NCBI RefSeq assembly: GCF_000015165.1
Contig: NC_009485.1
Location: 1,280,001-1,344,000 of the forward strand
Length of the DNA: 64,000 bases
Origin: Bradyrhizobium sp. BTAi1
Lineage (GTDB): Bacteria; Pseudomonadota; Alphaproteobacteria; Rhizobiales; Xanthobacteraceae
Direction of reading: 5' to 3'
Part shown: one piece after another, positions 18,356 through 26,737 of the stretch
Numbering within the stretch: the first letter of the stretch is position 1
Layout of the letters: every line of letters begins with the position of its first letter
The notes under the pieces: generated by a model
Told to the model about the DNA's origin: nothing
The model's input: the letters and a program-made list of their open reading frames with translations, nothing else
Databases searched by the model: none
Made by a program: the position numbers and the translations under genes

Positions 18356-19264
18356 TCATCTGGACTCCACGCCCTTGGCGAACGTCTTCGACTTAATCGC
18401 GGCGATGATCGTCTGCATCATGTTCTTCTCCGCCCCTGGATTGTAGGTCAGAGCCCAGCCATGATTGCCAACATGCGACGGTACGTCGAGCACCAACCCG
18501 TGGTTAGCACCCTGGTACTCGACCATCTGCACCGGAACTGACCGTTTCTTTTTTGTCAGTTCTCGACACCACTCCGGATTATTTGCATCGTCCTTATCTC
18601 CCATAAAAATCAAAATCGGGCCGGTATAAAGGGCGGAATGCTGCAAAGACGGACTACAGCCTGGAGCAACTGCGAATGCCGCCGCAAAATGGTGCGGATG
18701 ATCAGACTCTTGTGTCGTCATCGACACCAGTGCCGTCGTGCCCCCGTTACTGTAGCCCATGATATAGGCTTCATTAGCCTTGGTGAGCTTCTTCTCGATT
18801 AGGTAATCGAGAGCGGAGTAGGCGTCATCTGCGCGACGCCTGCCCCAGTGCAAGTCCGACAAGCCGCAACTGTTATCCACGTAACGTGTGGTGTAGCTGT
18901 CTAGCACCAGTGCGCCGAAGCCTTCCTTGTTGAGCGCGTTGGCAACGCGAGCCGTCCACTCTTTCTCTGCCGTGCTCATGCCATCACAACCATGCATGAC
19001 AACCACGAACGGCACCGGCCCCTTCGCATCCTTGGGCGAGTAAACGAAAGCGTTCAACTCGCCCTCCTTCTGCACATCGCCTAACTCCTGGGGCGTGCCG
19101 TTCTTGAAGTTCTTGCTGAAGCCGCTGTCGTAGGGATTGTCCTTCGACCAGCGCTTGCTTGAATTGTGAGCGTAGTCGCCCTTCCACGTGATCTTGACTT
19201 CAGTCGGTTCGGCCTGTGCCGCGTTGAAAGACAGAACAAGAAGTATGCTAAGAAAAAACCGCAT
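18356..19264 (-). CDS. Exported alpha/beta hydrolase (dienelactone hydrolase-like)
   Basis: About 302 residues with a signal peptide (MRFFLSILLVLSFNAAQA). The alpha/beta-hydrolase landmarks are an oxyanion HGCDG motif, the nucleophile elbow GYSNGG, an aspartate in MGDKDD and a histidine in GANHGLV. This matches the dienelactone hydrolase family, active on esters or lactones in the periplasm. The ATG at 19264 was preferred; a GTG at 19288 would add 8 residues and overlap the preceding gene by 10 bases. It is co-oriented with and directly behind the membrane protein at 19279, so the two are probably one transcript. Confidence 0.85.
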   Translation of the reverse strand: MRFFLSILLVLSFNAAQAEPTEVKITWKGDYAHNSSKRWSKDNPYDSGFSKNFKNGTPQELGDVQKEGELNAFVYSPKDAKGPVPFVVVMHGCDGMSTAEKEWTARVANALNKEGFGALVLDSYTTRYVDNSCGLSDLHWGRRRADDAYSALDYLIEKKLTKANEAYIMGYSNGGTTALVSMTTQESDHPHHFAAAFAVAPGCSPSLQHSALYTGPILIFMGDKDDANNPEWCRELTKKKRSVPVQMVEYQGANHGLVLDVPSHVGNHGWALTYNPGAEKNMMQTIIAAIKSKTFAKGVESR

Positions 19265-19278
19265 GTGGATTCTCACTG

Positions 19279-20175
19279 TCAGGACCACCGCGTGATCCGC
19301 ACGTCAGGCCGGATCGTTCGCAGAATACTCAGAAATTGATCGTGTTTGAATTTGGAGCGGAACATCAAGCGCCGTGCACCAAAATCGCCTGACAGATTCA
19401 CATGGTAGTGGTGCACGGTTTTGTATTTTGGGTTCTTTTCGCCCAAGCTCGCCAGAACATCGACACCACGCTTGTTAATGGTCTGCGCGTTGGCGTCGTG
19501 AATGCCGGACAACGGCAATCCTAGCCGCCACGCAAAATAGGGGTAAGAGAGCCGATCACCGGGGACGTTAAAGTGGGTACCCATGAGGTGGGACGTTAAA
19601 GCAGAAACAAAAGCTATCGGTACGACAACAAATCCGATCATTCCAAACGTCGGCGAGAGCGTCGCAGCGAGACCGACAAAGACGATGGAGGCATTGAAGG
19701 CGATCAAGACCGGGGTGGTGCAGACCTTCAACCAATCGACTATTCGATTTGACTCCATGGGGGTCTGATCGACATCGTCCTCGATATCTTCACTATCTGG
19801 TTCGGCTGTCGCCTCATGCTCGTCGCCCTCGGCGGACTCGTTGCTTAGGCGGATGTCGTCTTGCACCGCGTGGACAATCGGCAAAGGCGGGGGAGCGCTC
19901 GCAGTTGTTCGCGATTGCTGCTGCTGCGAAGGCGGAGAGCGCCTGGCTCTGATCAGCAGATAGATTGATCCAACAAAGCCGATAAGCGTGGCGGCCAGAC
20001 CTAGACGGGCTTGCAAGTCGGAATTCTCAACACCTGCGATAACGCACACGATCATGGCCGCAAAGACGCACACGGAAGTACCGGCGAAGACTAGGAGCAG
20101 AGATAAAACAAGAAATAATGGGGTGGAAACACGTTGAAGAAAGCTTTGCTGGTAAGAGCTTTCGGCGCTGGACAT
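19279..20175 (-). CDS. Four-helix membrane protein of unknown function
   Basis: A 298-residue protein with two N-terminal membrane helices (LFLVLSLLLVFAGTSVCVFAAMIVCVIAG and LGLAATLIGFVGSIYLLI), a proline/acid-rich cytoplasmic linker (residues about 80-140), two more helices (PVLIAFNASIVFVGLAATL and MIGFVVVPIAFVSALTSHLMG) and a C-terminal soluble domain with HHYHVNLSGDFGARRLMF. No family was recognised. It is transcribed away from a small HTH regulator across a palindrome and overlaps or abuts the exported hydrolase downstream. Confidence 0.75.
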   Translation of the reverse strand: MSSAESSYQQSFLQRVSTPLFLVLSLLLVFAGTSVCVFAAMIVCVIAGVENSDLQARLGLAATLIGFVGSIYLLIRARRSPPSQQQQSRTTASAPPPLPIVHAVQDDIRLSNESAEGDEHEATAEPDSEDIEDDVDQTPMESNRIVDWLKVCTTPVLIAFNASIVFVGLAATLSPTFGMIGFVVVPIAFVSALTSHLMGTHFNVPGDRLSYPYFAWRLGLPLSGIHDANAQTINKRGVDVLASLGEKNPKYKTVHHYHVNLSGDFGARRLMFRSKFKHDQFLSILRTIRPDVRITRWS

Positions 20176-20229
20176 TGTGCGATCCTTTCGATGCTTTCAT
20201 TGGCGCGCCCGCACAGGTTGATACGAATA

Positions 20230-20243
20230 GGGATTATAATCCC
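20230..20243. promoter_or_regulatory. 14-bp perfect palindrome, candidate operator
   Basis: GGGATTATAATCCC lies in the 85-bp gap between the divergent membrane-protein gene and the XRE-type regulator gene, 17 bases before the latter's ATG. Its position and symmetry suit autoregulation by the neighbouring HTH protein. Confidence 0.55.
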
Positions 20244-20260
20244 TAGAGACTATATGCCCG

Positions 20261-20488
20261 ATGGTGCTCGATCCTGCAATGCAGGACTGGCGCGCGGTGT
20301 TGGGGAGGAATGTTCGGAAGATCCGTCAGCAACGACGGATGACACAGGAGAAGTTGGCGTTCGAAGCCGAGATCGACTTGACCTATATGGGCGGCATCGA
20401 GCGAGGCAAACGCAACCCCAGCCTGTTGGTGATGGCTCGTATCGCTGAGGCGCTTTCCGTACCTTTGACGAAACTTCTTTCTGACTAG
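20261..20488 (+). CDS. XRE-family HTH transcriptional regulator
   Basis: A 75-residue single-domain regulator. The Cro/C1-type helix-turn-helix reads RNVRKIRQQRRMTQEKLAFEA...IDLTYMGGIERGKRNPSLLVMARIAEAL, ending with LLSD. Compact XRE proteins of this type are common in rhizobial islands and usually repress their own operon. An internal ATG at 20279 could also be the start. No strong ribosome-binding site is visible for either, which suggests a near-leaderless or weakly translated message. Confidence 0.88.
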   Translation: MVLDPAMQDWRAVLGRNVRKIRQQRRMTQEKLAFEAEIDLTYMGGIERGKRNPSLLVMARIAEALSVPLTKLLSD

Positions 20489-20518
20489 TGGTGGTGCGTT
20501 GGTCCGCCCAGCAGTCGC

Positions 20519-20842
20519 CTAATATTCTTCGGCCAGCATGAGGGTGATCGCTCGCTGGGTGACGGTAGGATCGGCTGGGTCGGGTGAACCGAACTCGAAA
20601 TTCGCATCGAAATACTCGATCTTGAAGATAATGGACGAGCCCTCAAACTCGAACATGCCGAAATCGTGCTCGCCGTGCGGATCGTTGGCTACACAGAAGT
20701 CGTCAAACGTCGCTATAGCTGTCACGAGACGCTGAACGGGCTCTGGTCCGAGCGCGGCAATGCCAGGCGTCATGAACGCCTTGCCGCCCGTGAGAGTCGT
20801 TCGAAGCTGATCATTGAGCGCACGAATCCGTTCAACCGACAT
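20519..20842 (-). CDS. DUF3768 family protein
   Basis: A 107-residue protein with the typical core RIRALNDQLR...FDDFCVANDPHGEHDFGMFEFEGSSIIFKIEYFDANFEFGSPDPADPTVTQRAITLMLAEEY. DUF3768 proteins are small, uncharacterised and frequent on plasmids and integrative elements of alphaproteobacteria. The gene stands alone between the XRE regulator (convergent) and the IS66-interrupted gene. Confidence 0.85.
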   Translation of the reverse strand: MSVERIRALNDQLRTTLTGGKAFMTPGIAALGPEPVQRLVTAIATFDDFCVANDPHGEHDFGMFEFEGSSIIFKIEYFDANFEFGSPDPADPTVTQRAITLMLAEEY

Positions 20843-20951
20843 GGTTGGTTTCTCCGGTTATGTTGGGGGAATGCCGGAATCTGTCCGGCGCGTGGGTAGG
20901 GGCTTGGCCCGGGCCGCAGTCCGGGCCAATTTGATACGGAGGGTGGATAGA

Positions 20952-21444
20952 TCAGCCGGGGCCGGGGTTGACCAAGGCGACTGTGTTGATGTGCCTGATG
21001 AACTTCGGCAGCTTGGGTGCGTCGCGATACCGCAAGGTCAGGATCTCTTGGTCTCGTTGGATTACGACGGCCTCCCACCAGCCATCGTCAGGCGACTCGT
21101 GGGCCAGCACCATGTGGCCGACCGTGATTTCCTCCCAACTGCGCGGCAAGCCCGATGTTACCGGCGAGATGCACCTCACGTCGTCCGTCGCAGCATCCGT
21201 TTCGCTTTTTGCCTGAGGGTTCTCGGAAGCCTGACCCGGAACATCGGCTCTTTCGGCGGCAGGCTCTCCGTCTGCAAGCGGACCCGCCGCTTCCAGTATC
21301 TTATCATAGAGTTCGCGCCTGATATTCGGGACGAACAGCCTTACCACCTTGCCGCCGCCGTAAACTCGTCCCATTGGAAGCTTCATGCCCAGTGCTGACA
21401 CTGCTTCCGGTGGGTTGATCAGCACGCGGCACTTGAGATCCATG
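20952..21444 (-). pseudogene. 3' part of a gene split by IS66 (agenet/Tudor-like C-terminus)
   Basis: This stretch continues, in frame, the coding sequence that begins at 24692 on the other side of the IS66 element. The target duplication GATCCATG supplies a chance ATG, so the stretch can also be read as a 163-residue orphan protein. Joined across the IS with one copy of the duplication removed, the gene has 206 codons plus stop. The N-terminal half contains GRVYGGGKVVRLFVPNIRRELYDKI. The C-terminal end (DDGWWEAVVIQRDQEILTLRYRD) resembles an agenet/Tudor-type beta domain. No function was recognised. Confidence 0.75.
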
Positions 21445-21485
21445 GTAAGCGTAGCTCTGCGGCCCTTTTGATTGGCGGTTGACGC

Positions 21486-22088
21486 CTATTTTGTTCGCGT
21501 GGCGCGTCGCCGCGGTATCCATGTGTCGGACAACGCGTTGACGGCGGCTTCGAGCGCCTTCCGGTCGACGACGTTGGGATCGAACCGCTCCGGGCCCCAG
21601 AGGCGCATGTGTTCGTGCTCGGGATGGCCGGGGTCGCTGATGGCGGCGAGGTATTCGGCATAGCCTGGCGCACCGCCGACGTCTTCCGGAGGACAACGAC
21701 CGGGTGCCTCGAGCAGGAAGGGAAGCCCCTCCGTCGTGGTGTTCTCGAACCATTTTTCGAGCTTGATCACATGGTCCCAGCTGTCGCCGAAGTCATAGAG
21801 ATAGTGGATCGTCTTGGCGCCGGTTTCGCGAACGATATCGCAAAGCCGCGCTTTGCTGGCATCCATGGGCTGGTGGCCGTAATCATTGTCGGGGTCGGGA
21901 ATCCCCCAATGTGCCTCACCAGCGAAGAACTCGAAGAGGTGGCTGTTCGTCCAGCCGAATGCCTCCTGAAGCGTCAGATGCAGCCGATCAAGGCGTAAGG
22001 TGACGGGTACAACAAGGCGACGCATCACCTCCGGTTTCACGTCCTTGAGGGTCACCTTGATTCGGACCGCGGTCGTGTTCAGGCTCAT
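21486..22088 (-). CDS. Plasmid pRiA4b ORF-3 family protein (IS66 passenger)
   Basis: A 200-residue protein with the family core RIKVTLKDVKPEVMRRLVVPVTLRLDRLHLTLQEAFGWTNSHLFEF, HYLYDFGDSWDHVI and a conserved CPPEDVGGAPGYAEYL stretch. The function is unknown. The ATG overlaps the tnpC stop codon (ATGA), and the gene lies inside the IS66 inverted repeats, so it moves with the element and is translationally coupled to the transposase. Confidence 0.92.
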   Translation of the reverse strand: MSLNTTAVRIKVTLKDVKPEVMRRLVVPVTLRLDRLHLTLQEAFGWTNSHLFEFFAGEAHWGIPDPDNDYGHQPMDASKARLCDIVRETGAKTIHYLYDFGDSWDHVIKLEKWFENTTTEGLPFLLEAPGRCPPEDVGGAPGYAEYLAAISDPGHPEHEHMRLWGPERFDPNVVDRKALEAAVNALSDTWIPRRRATRTK

Positions 22089-23647
22089 GCCGCCAGCCGA
22101 TCGTGCGCATGCATCGTGTAGATCGATGCCCAGGGAAGCAGTTCGTCCAGTCGCGTCGCAGGCCAACCATTGACGAGCTTCGCGAGAACGTCAGCAAGCC
22201 AGTGCTCGGCACTGACGCTATTGAGCTTACAGGTCTCGATTAACGAAGCCAGGACGGCCCAACTCTCGGCGCCCTCGTCGCAACCGGCAAAAAGAGAGTT
22301 CTTGGCGTTGAGCTTGATCGGCCGCATCGCTCGCTCGACCGCATTGGTGTCCATCTCGATGCGCCCGTCATCAAGGTAGAGCGTCAGTCCGTCCCAATGA
22401 CGCAGCGCATAACGTAAAGCCTTCGCCGTGTCGCTCTTTTGCGCAAGGTGATCAAGCTTGGCCTCAAACCACTGCTTCAAGGCTGCAGCCAGAGGTCGGG
22501 CGTGCGCCTGCCTGCCAGCACGGCGCTCGGCATCTGATCGGCCGCGGAGCGCTTTCTCGACCGCGTAAAGCTGAGCGATGCGCTCAAGAGCCTCGCGGGC
22601 AACCGGAGCTGGCGCCGGCGCAGCCTCCCGCTCGATCTTCACAAACTGGCGCCGCAGATGCGACCAGCAGAAGGCGAGCGTCCCGGACAAGGCGTCCGCA
22701 CGCGTCTCTCGGGTCATGGTCTTGTAGGCCTGATAGCCGTCGCAGTGGATGATGCCGCGATAGCCCTCAAGCAGCCGCAAGCCATGAACGGCGCCGCGGC
22801 CCGGTGCATAGGCATAGACCACACCAGGCGGATCAGGTCCGGCCCAAGGCCTGTCATCGCGTGACAGCGCCCAGAAGTAGCCGGTTTTGGTCCTGCCGCG
22901 CCCCGGATCCAGCACCGGCGCCGGCGTCTCATCGACACAGAGCTTCGAGGAGGCGAGCAGAAGCTGGCGCAGACGATGCCACAAAGGTTTCAATTCCTGG
23001 GCGGCATAGCCGACCCAGAAGGCGAGCGTGGAACGGTCGATGGCGATACCGTGCGTCGCCAGCATCTGCGCCTGGCGGTAAAGCGGCAAATGCCAATGAT
23101 ACTTCGCGTCGATCACATGCGCGACCAGCCGCTCGGTGGGCAATCCACCCCTGATCAGTCGCTCGGGAGCAGCGTGCTGGAGGACGACGCCATGACAGGC
23201 ACGGCAGGCCAGCTTGGGCCGGCGGGTGACGATGACGCGATACTGCGCCGGAACGACGTCCAGCCTCTGGCTCTCATCCCGACCAATCTCAAAGAGGTCG
23301 CCCTTACAAGACGGGCAACAAGTCTCCGCCGGCATCAGGGTCTCGACGATGCGCGGCAAATGCTCCGGAAGCTGACCACGGTTGGTTCTACGCTCGGCCG
23401 CTCTCTTCTCGGAGGTTCTGGGATTAGCGCGATCCTCGGCTGTTTCGAGAGCCGCGACGGCCCCTTCGACGTCCTCCAGAACAAGCTGTAGCTGATCAGC
23501 GTCCAGCTTTTCCGAGGACCGACCGAACTGCGCATCTTTTGCAAGCTTGAGCAACCGCTCGAGCCGGGCACAGCGATCCAGCAGAGCCGTGGCAAAGACA
23601 CGCAACTCGGCTGGATCGCTCGGCAGCTCATCGGGCAAATCACTCAT
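22085..23647 (-). CDS. tnpC: IS66 family transposase TnpC
   Basis: A 520-residue transposase of IS66. It has an N-terminal leucine-rich region (residues about 20-75), the zinc-finger block CCPSCKGDLFEIG...ACRACHG, and the catalytic DDE core including LCVDETPAPVLDPGRGRTKTGYFWALSRDD and IHCDGYQAYK. The final Glu lies in the family block MDTNAVERAMRPIKLNAKNSLFAG. It appears full length and intact. Confidence 0.96.
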   Translation of the reverse strand: MSDLPDELPSDPAELRVFATALLDRCARLERLLKLAKDAQFGRSSEKLDADQLQLVLEDVEGAVAALETAEDRANPRTSEKRAAERRTNRGQLPEHLPRIVETLMPAETCCPSCKGDLFEIGRDESQRLDVVPAQYRVIVTRRPKLACRACHGVVLQHAAPERLIRGGLPTERLVAHVIDAKYHWHLPLYRQAQMLATHGIAIDRSTLAFWVGYAAQELKPLWHRLRQLLLASSKLCVDETPAPVLDPGRGRTKTGYFWALSRDDRPWAGPDPPGVVYAYAPGRGAVHGLRLLEGYRGIIHCDGYQAYKTMTRETRADALSGTLAFCWSHLRRQFVKIEREAAPAPAPVAREALERIAQLYAVEKALRGRSDAERRAGRQAHARPLAAALKQWFEAKLDHLAQKSDTAKALRYALRHWDGLTLYLDDGRIEMDTNAVERAMRPIKLNAKNSLFAGCDEGAESWAVLASLIETCKLNSVSAEHWLADVLAKLVNGWPATRLDELLPWASIYTMHAHDRLAA

Positions 23648-23698
23648 TGGCCCGAGCTTGCCATGCTTCGCGTCACGATGCAGCGATGATTTGCATTT

Positions 23699-24052
23699 TT
23701 ACGCAAGCGCTTTCGGCTGCGGGATTCGAGGCGCGTGCATGCGCGTCCAATCCATGCCGGCCAGAAGCGCGGACAGCTGGGCGGCATTCATCCGCATCAC
23801 GCCGGCCACGATGGGAGGCCATTTGAAGCCGCTGCCATCGAGCCGCTTCCAATACATCACAAGGCCGCTGCCATCCCAGACGACGATCTTCACCCGATCG
23901 GCGCGCTTCGCACGGAACACCACCGCCACGCCCTTCATCGGGTCATGGCCCAGCGTCTCCTTCGCCAGCAGCGCCAAGCCTTCCGCTCCCTTCCTGAAGT
24001 CGACAGGTTGCGTCGCCACGTAGATCATGAGGCTCGCGGGTGGCGTCAGCAT
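23699..24052 (-). CDS. tnpB: IS66 accessory protein TnpB
   Basis: A 117-residue IS66 Orf2 protein with the hallmark VDFRKGAEGLALLAKETLGHDPMKGVAVVFRAKRADRVKIVVWDGSGLVMYWKRL. It overlaps the end of tnpA by 7 bases, the usual arrangement in this family. It is required for transposition but its molecular role is poorly known. Confidence 0.96.
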   Translation of the reverse strand: MLTPPASLMIYVATQPVDFRKGAEGLALLAKETLGHDPMKGVAVVFRAKRADRVKIVVWDGSGLVMYWKRLDGSGFKWPPIVAGVMRMNAAQLSALLAGMDWTRMHAPRIPQPKALA

Positions 24053-24468
24053 GAACGTGTCCGGCGGAGCGCAATGAACACATCGCTCAATACAGCAAGG
24101 CCAGGCGCCCCGCGCACCTCCACGCGCGCGCCCTGGAACTCAACCGTCACAACGGCGGCTTCCGGCGACCCGGAGGGGTCTGCGGCCGCAGGCAACGCCG
24201 ATTCCGACATCACCGGCACGAACGACAGCGTGTCCGCCGACGCCGGCAATACCAATTGGCCCAAACGCGCCCGGCGCCGCCAGTCATGCACCTGCTGGGG
24301 CCGGCAGCCATGGCGACGGGCGACGTCTGTGACAACCGCCCCCGGCTCGAGGCTTTCCGCAGCAATCTGCGCCTTCAAATCATCCGGCCAGCGCTTGCGA
24401 CCTGCGCCTGCGAACACTTCAATACGCGGTGACAACGGTCGTCTTATGTCGTCCGAATGGTCGTCCAT
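24046..24468 (-). CDS. tnpA: IS66 accessory protein TnpA (HTH)
   Basis: About 140 residues, with a helix-turn-helix of the IS3/IS66 Orf1 type (GRKRWPDDLKAQIAAESLEPGAVVTDVARRHGCRPQQVHDWRRRAR). The ATG at 24468 has AAGGGTG upstream and was chosen over an upstream extension that reaches into the inverted repeat. First gene of the IS66 operon. Confidence 0.92.
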   Translation of the reverse strand: MDDHSDDIRRPLSPRIEVFAGAGRKRWPDDLKAQIAAESLEPGAVVTDVARRHGCRPQQVHDWRRRARLGQLVLPASADTLSFVPVMSESALPAAADPSGSPEAAVVTVEFQGARVEVRGAPGLAVLSDVFIALRRTRSC

Positions 24469-24564
24469 TATGAGCACCCTTGCAGAAGATGACTCTTCTA
24501 ACGGTGCTCTCAAGACTCCGCACAAAAAATCCAAAGGGCCTCGGCGCCACGCTTACGATCCATG

Positions 24565-24692
24565 GCAGCGGACACGATGCTGTCCTTTAGCTCGGCGAAC
24601 CGAGCGCCGCGCGGCTTACCCTTGGCGTCCAGTCCTATGACGTAGACCGGATCAATCTTTGCTGGTTCGGCCTTCCCAGTTTTCTTGCCCAA
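24565..24692 (-). pseudogene. 5' part of the gene split by IS66
   Basis: A TTG start at 24692, preceded by AGGAG at 7 bases, opens a frame reading LGKKTGKAEPAKIDPVYVIG...LKDSIVSAAMD, where the IS66 target site interrupts it. The frame continues exactly in the 20,952-21,444 segment. The promoter side is intact, so a truncated fusion running a few codons into the IS could still be made. Confidence 0.7.
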
Positions 24693-24904
24693 CGAGCAGC
24701 TCCTAGAAATGCGAAAGGGAGCCACAGGGCTCCCTCAATCCGCGAGTGGAACGGCCATTTCAGACCCGAAGGGTGGGGCAAAAGTATTCCCGGAAGTATC
24801 TCCAAGTCTAAAATGCGCAAAGTCGTGAATCGACCTCACTTATACAGTATAGGCTAATTCTTGGCCAAGAACAAGCATTGATAAATTACGATAAATAACT
24901 GAAT

Positions 24905-25930
24905 TTACGTCGCTTTTAACGGTTTTCGACCGCAGATTCGAAACAGTTGGCAGTAGCTGAGTTGGCAAGGCTTTTGGTCGTCAATCCGATTGGCGTTGCA
25001 CACGTCTAAGCGGTCCGCTGCACATAATGACCAGACGGCATGCTGGACGAAACGCGGGAAGATTTTCGGAAAATTCGGATTAAAGCTGCGTGCATCAATT
25101 CGATCTGCGGCACCTCGGATGATCTCGGCACAGCCGCCTTCGGCGTAGCACCCGCGGCCGTAGTGATGGGGAATGCCGCAAGCTTCCATTATGCCCGTCC
25201 GAAACAGGTGATTATGGACAAGCCGGTCCACAACCACCATGGCCTTTCCAGTTTCGAACCAGATGGGTCGTTGGTCGCGCGCGCCTATCATAAGCCATGA
25301 CAGGGCGTTGGTCAGAACCTTGTCGGCGACGCCAAAAATGCCTCGGAGGGGACCAATTAAGGCTTCCTGCCTCGCAGCTTCGAGATCGGCGTTCGTGGAT
25401 CCTCTGGCCGTCTCCAATTGGGTATCAATCCATCCGACAAGATCACCACCAGCGATGTCTCTGACGAAGAGGAAGAATGAGGCCGCTGTCTGATTCAGCC
25501 TCCCGTTGCGCAGGCGTGCCCGAGGTACTGGACAGGCATCGATGTGGTCGGGCTCGGCGCAGGTGAAGCTGCCCTTGTCGTACCGGCAGCCTTCATAGTT
25601 CCAGTAACTTTGGAGCTTTGGGCAGGAGGGGCAAGCTTGGACGCTCGCCTCCATTTTGGCCCAGGACGCGCTCCCATGCTTTTCCATGTAGCTTCGGGCC
25701 GCTTGATCCGAGACACCCTGAAAGCTGAACGCCGTCAGGAGCCAATCAAAAATGGGCGATGTTTCACCCGACGCGACAGCTTGATCGAGACCCGCGCGGC
25801 GAAACTCGTCATCGATCTCATCGAGTAGCGAGAGTGATCCAGCGAACGTGCAGACCGCGCGAATGAAAGCATCGGCGTGATTGTGTGCTTCACGAAGCTT
25901 CGTAGCGGGGGCAGTCGGCTTTGCCGCCAT
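24905..25930 (-). CDS. Cysteine-rich protein with HhH-GPD-like core
   Basis: A 341-residue protein I cannot assign firmly. Residues about 200-240 read IFGVADKVLTNALSWLMIGA...VVVDRLVHNHLFRTGI. This resembles the helix-hairpin-helix and following catalytic-Asp strand of endonuclease III-type DNA glycosylases (normally LPGVGxKTA...VDTHV). The C-terminus carries five cysteines (C303, C311, C322, C327, C333) where EndoIII-type enzymes bind a 4Fe-4S cluster, though the spacing differs. A second cysteine group (CPSC...C...C...C, residues about 100-135) is an unusual addition. It lies 35 bases downstream of a small tyrosine recombinase on the same strand, so both are probably co-expressed. The function as a base-excision or modified-DNA enzyme is inference. 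Confidence 0.7.
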   Translation of the reverse strand: MAAKPTAPATKLREAHNHADAFIRAVCTFAGSLSLLDEIDDEFRRAGLDQAVASGETSPIFDWLLTAFSFQGVSDQAARSYMEKHGSASWAKMEASVQACPSCPKLQSYWNYEGCRYDKGSFTCAEPDHIDACPVPRARLRNGRLNQTAASFFLFVRDIAGGDLVGWIDTQLETARGSTNADLEAARQEALIGPLRGIFGVADKVLTNALSWLMIGARDQRPIWFETGKAMVVVDRLVHNHLFRTGIMEACGIPHHYGRGCYAEGGCAEIIRGAADRIDARSFNPNFPKIFPRFVQHAVWSLCAADRLDVCNANRIDDQKPCQLSYCQLFRICGRKPLKAT

Positions 25931-25965
25931 CTGTCGGGACAGTCGTAAATTGGACGAACGCGGTC

Positions 25966-26541
25966 CTAGATCAGAGATATCAAAGCCCTCTGTGCATCCG
26001 TGTCGCCATCGATGTAGCCTTGCGTGGTCTGGATCGAGCGATGTCCAGCGAGCAATTGAACATCCCGCAAGGAACCACCAGCCTTGTGCACTAGGCGAGC
26101 GGCGCGGGTGATAAACGTTCTGCGGCCCGAATGCGACGAGCAGCCTTTCAAATCCAGCGTCTTGAACGCGCGGTGAAACCAGACAACGATACTCAGCGGC
26201 GTCATTGCGCCGCCTTGCTGTGACCGGATGACCGGCCCTTGATTTACGCCTAACTGCCTTACTGCGGAGAGCGCCTCTCGCAGGTCGGCATGCAGCGGAA
26301 TGGATCTCCCGCTACGCTTCTTTGCGATCTTGTCTTGAAGCTCGATAGTGCTGCCGACTTCGCCGCTCGGGTCGAGCACCATATCCCAGGTCAGTTTGGC
26401 TATCTCTGCAGCGCGAAGACCGGCCTTAACCGAAAGCAGAACGATCAAACGGTTGCGTAACGGATGGCGAGAGCGCTCGGCGAAAAGGAGGAGATCGTCG
26501 ATATGATCGGCCGAAAGTGTCTTGGCTTGCTTGCCTGCCAT
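25966..26541 (-). CDS. Compact tyrosine recombinase (catalytic domain only)
   Basis: About 191 residues comprising just the catalytic domain of a phage-integrase family recombinase. The pentad is visible: Arg in KAGLRAAEIAKL, Lys in the KIAKKRSGRSI strand, HSGRRTF, AGHRS and the nucleophile Tyr in TQGYID. The N-terminal core-binding and arm-binding domains of ordinary integrases are missing, as in some small XerC-like or invertase-type proteins. It is not next to an att site and is separate from the island integrase. The gene precedes the HhH-GPD-like gene by 35 bases. Confidence 0.88.
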   Translation of the reverse strand: MAGKQAKTLSADHIDDLLLFAERSRHPLRNRLIVLLSVKAGLRAAEIAKLTWDMVLDPSGEVGSTIELQDKIAKKRSGRSIPLHADLREALSAVRQLGVNQGPVIRSQQGGAMTPLSIVVWFHRAFKTLDLKGCSSHSGRRTFITRAARLVHKAGGSLRDVQLLAGHRSIQTTQGYIDGDTDAQRALISLI

Positions 26542-26737
26542 GTCACTCAGAATGAATATCAAACGATTCTAGAGTGCTTTGATCAATATGCAACCGGAAA
26601 TTTAGCGCCTTTGCACTTCGGCAAGCTTTCTATGAAAAGCTTATCGTTTGCAGCCGACTTATCTGCCTGAGTTAGGACGCGGAAGCCTTCTGTAACCGTT
26701 GATATGCTTGGCACGTGCATCGCGAATCGATGGTAAG

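Larger units (their letters stand above)
21445..24556 (-). mobile_element. IS66-family insertion sequence with passenger gene
   Basis: The element is 3112 bp. Its ends are imperfect inverted repeats starting GTAAGCGT (5 differences in the first 29 bases by eye), the usual IS66 termini. An 8-bp target duplication GATCCATG flanks it at 21,437-21,444 and 24,557-24,564. It holds tnpA, tnpB, tnpC and a pRiA4b ORF-3-like gene in one leftward operon. The intact repeats and duplication point to a recent, complete copy. Confidence 0.95.
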
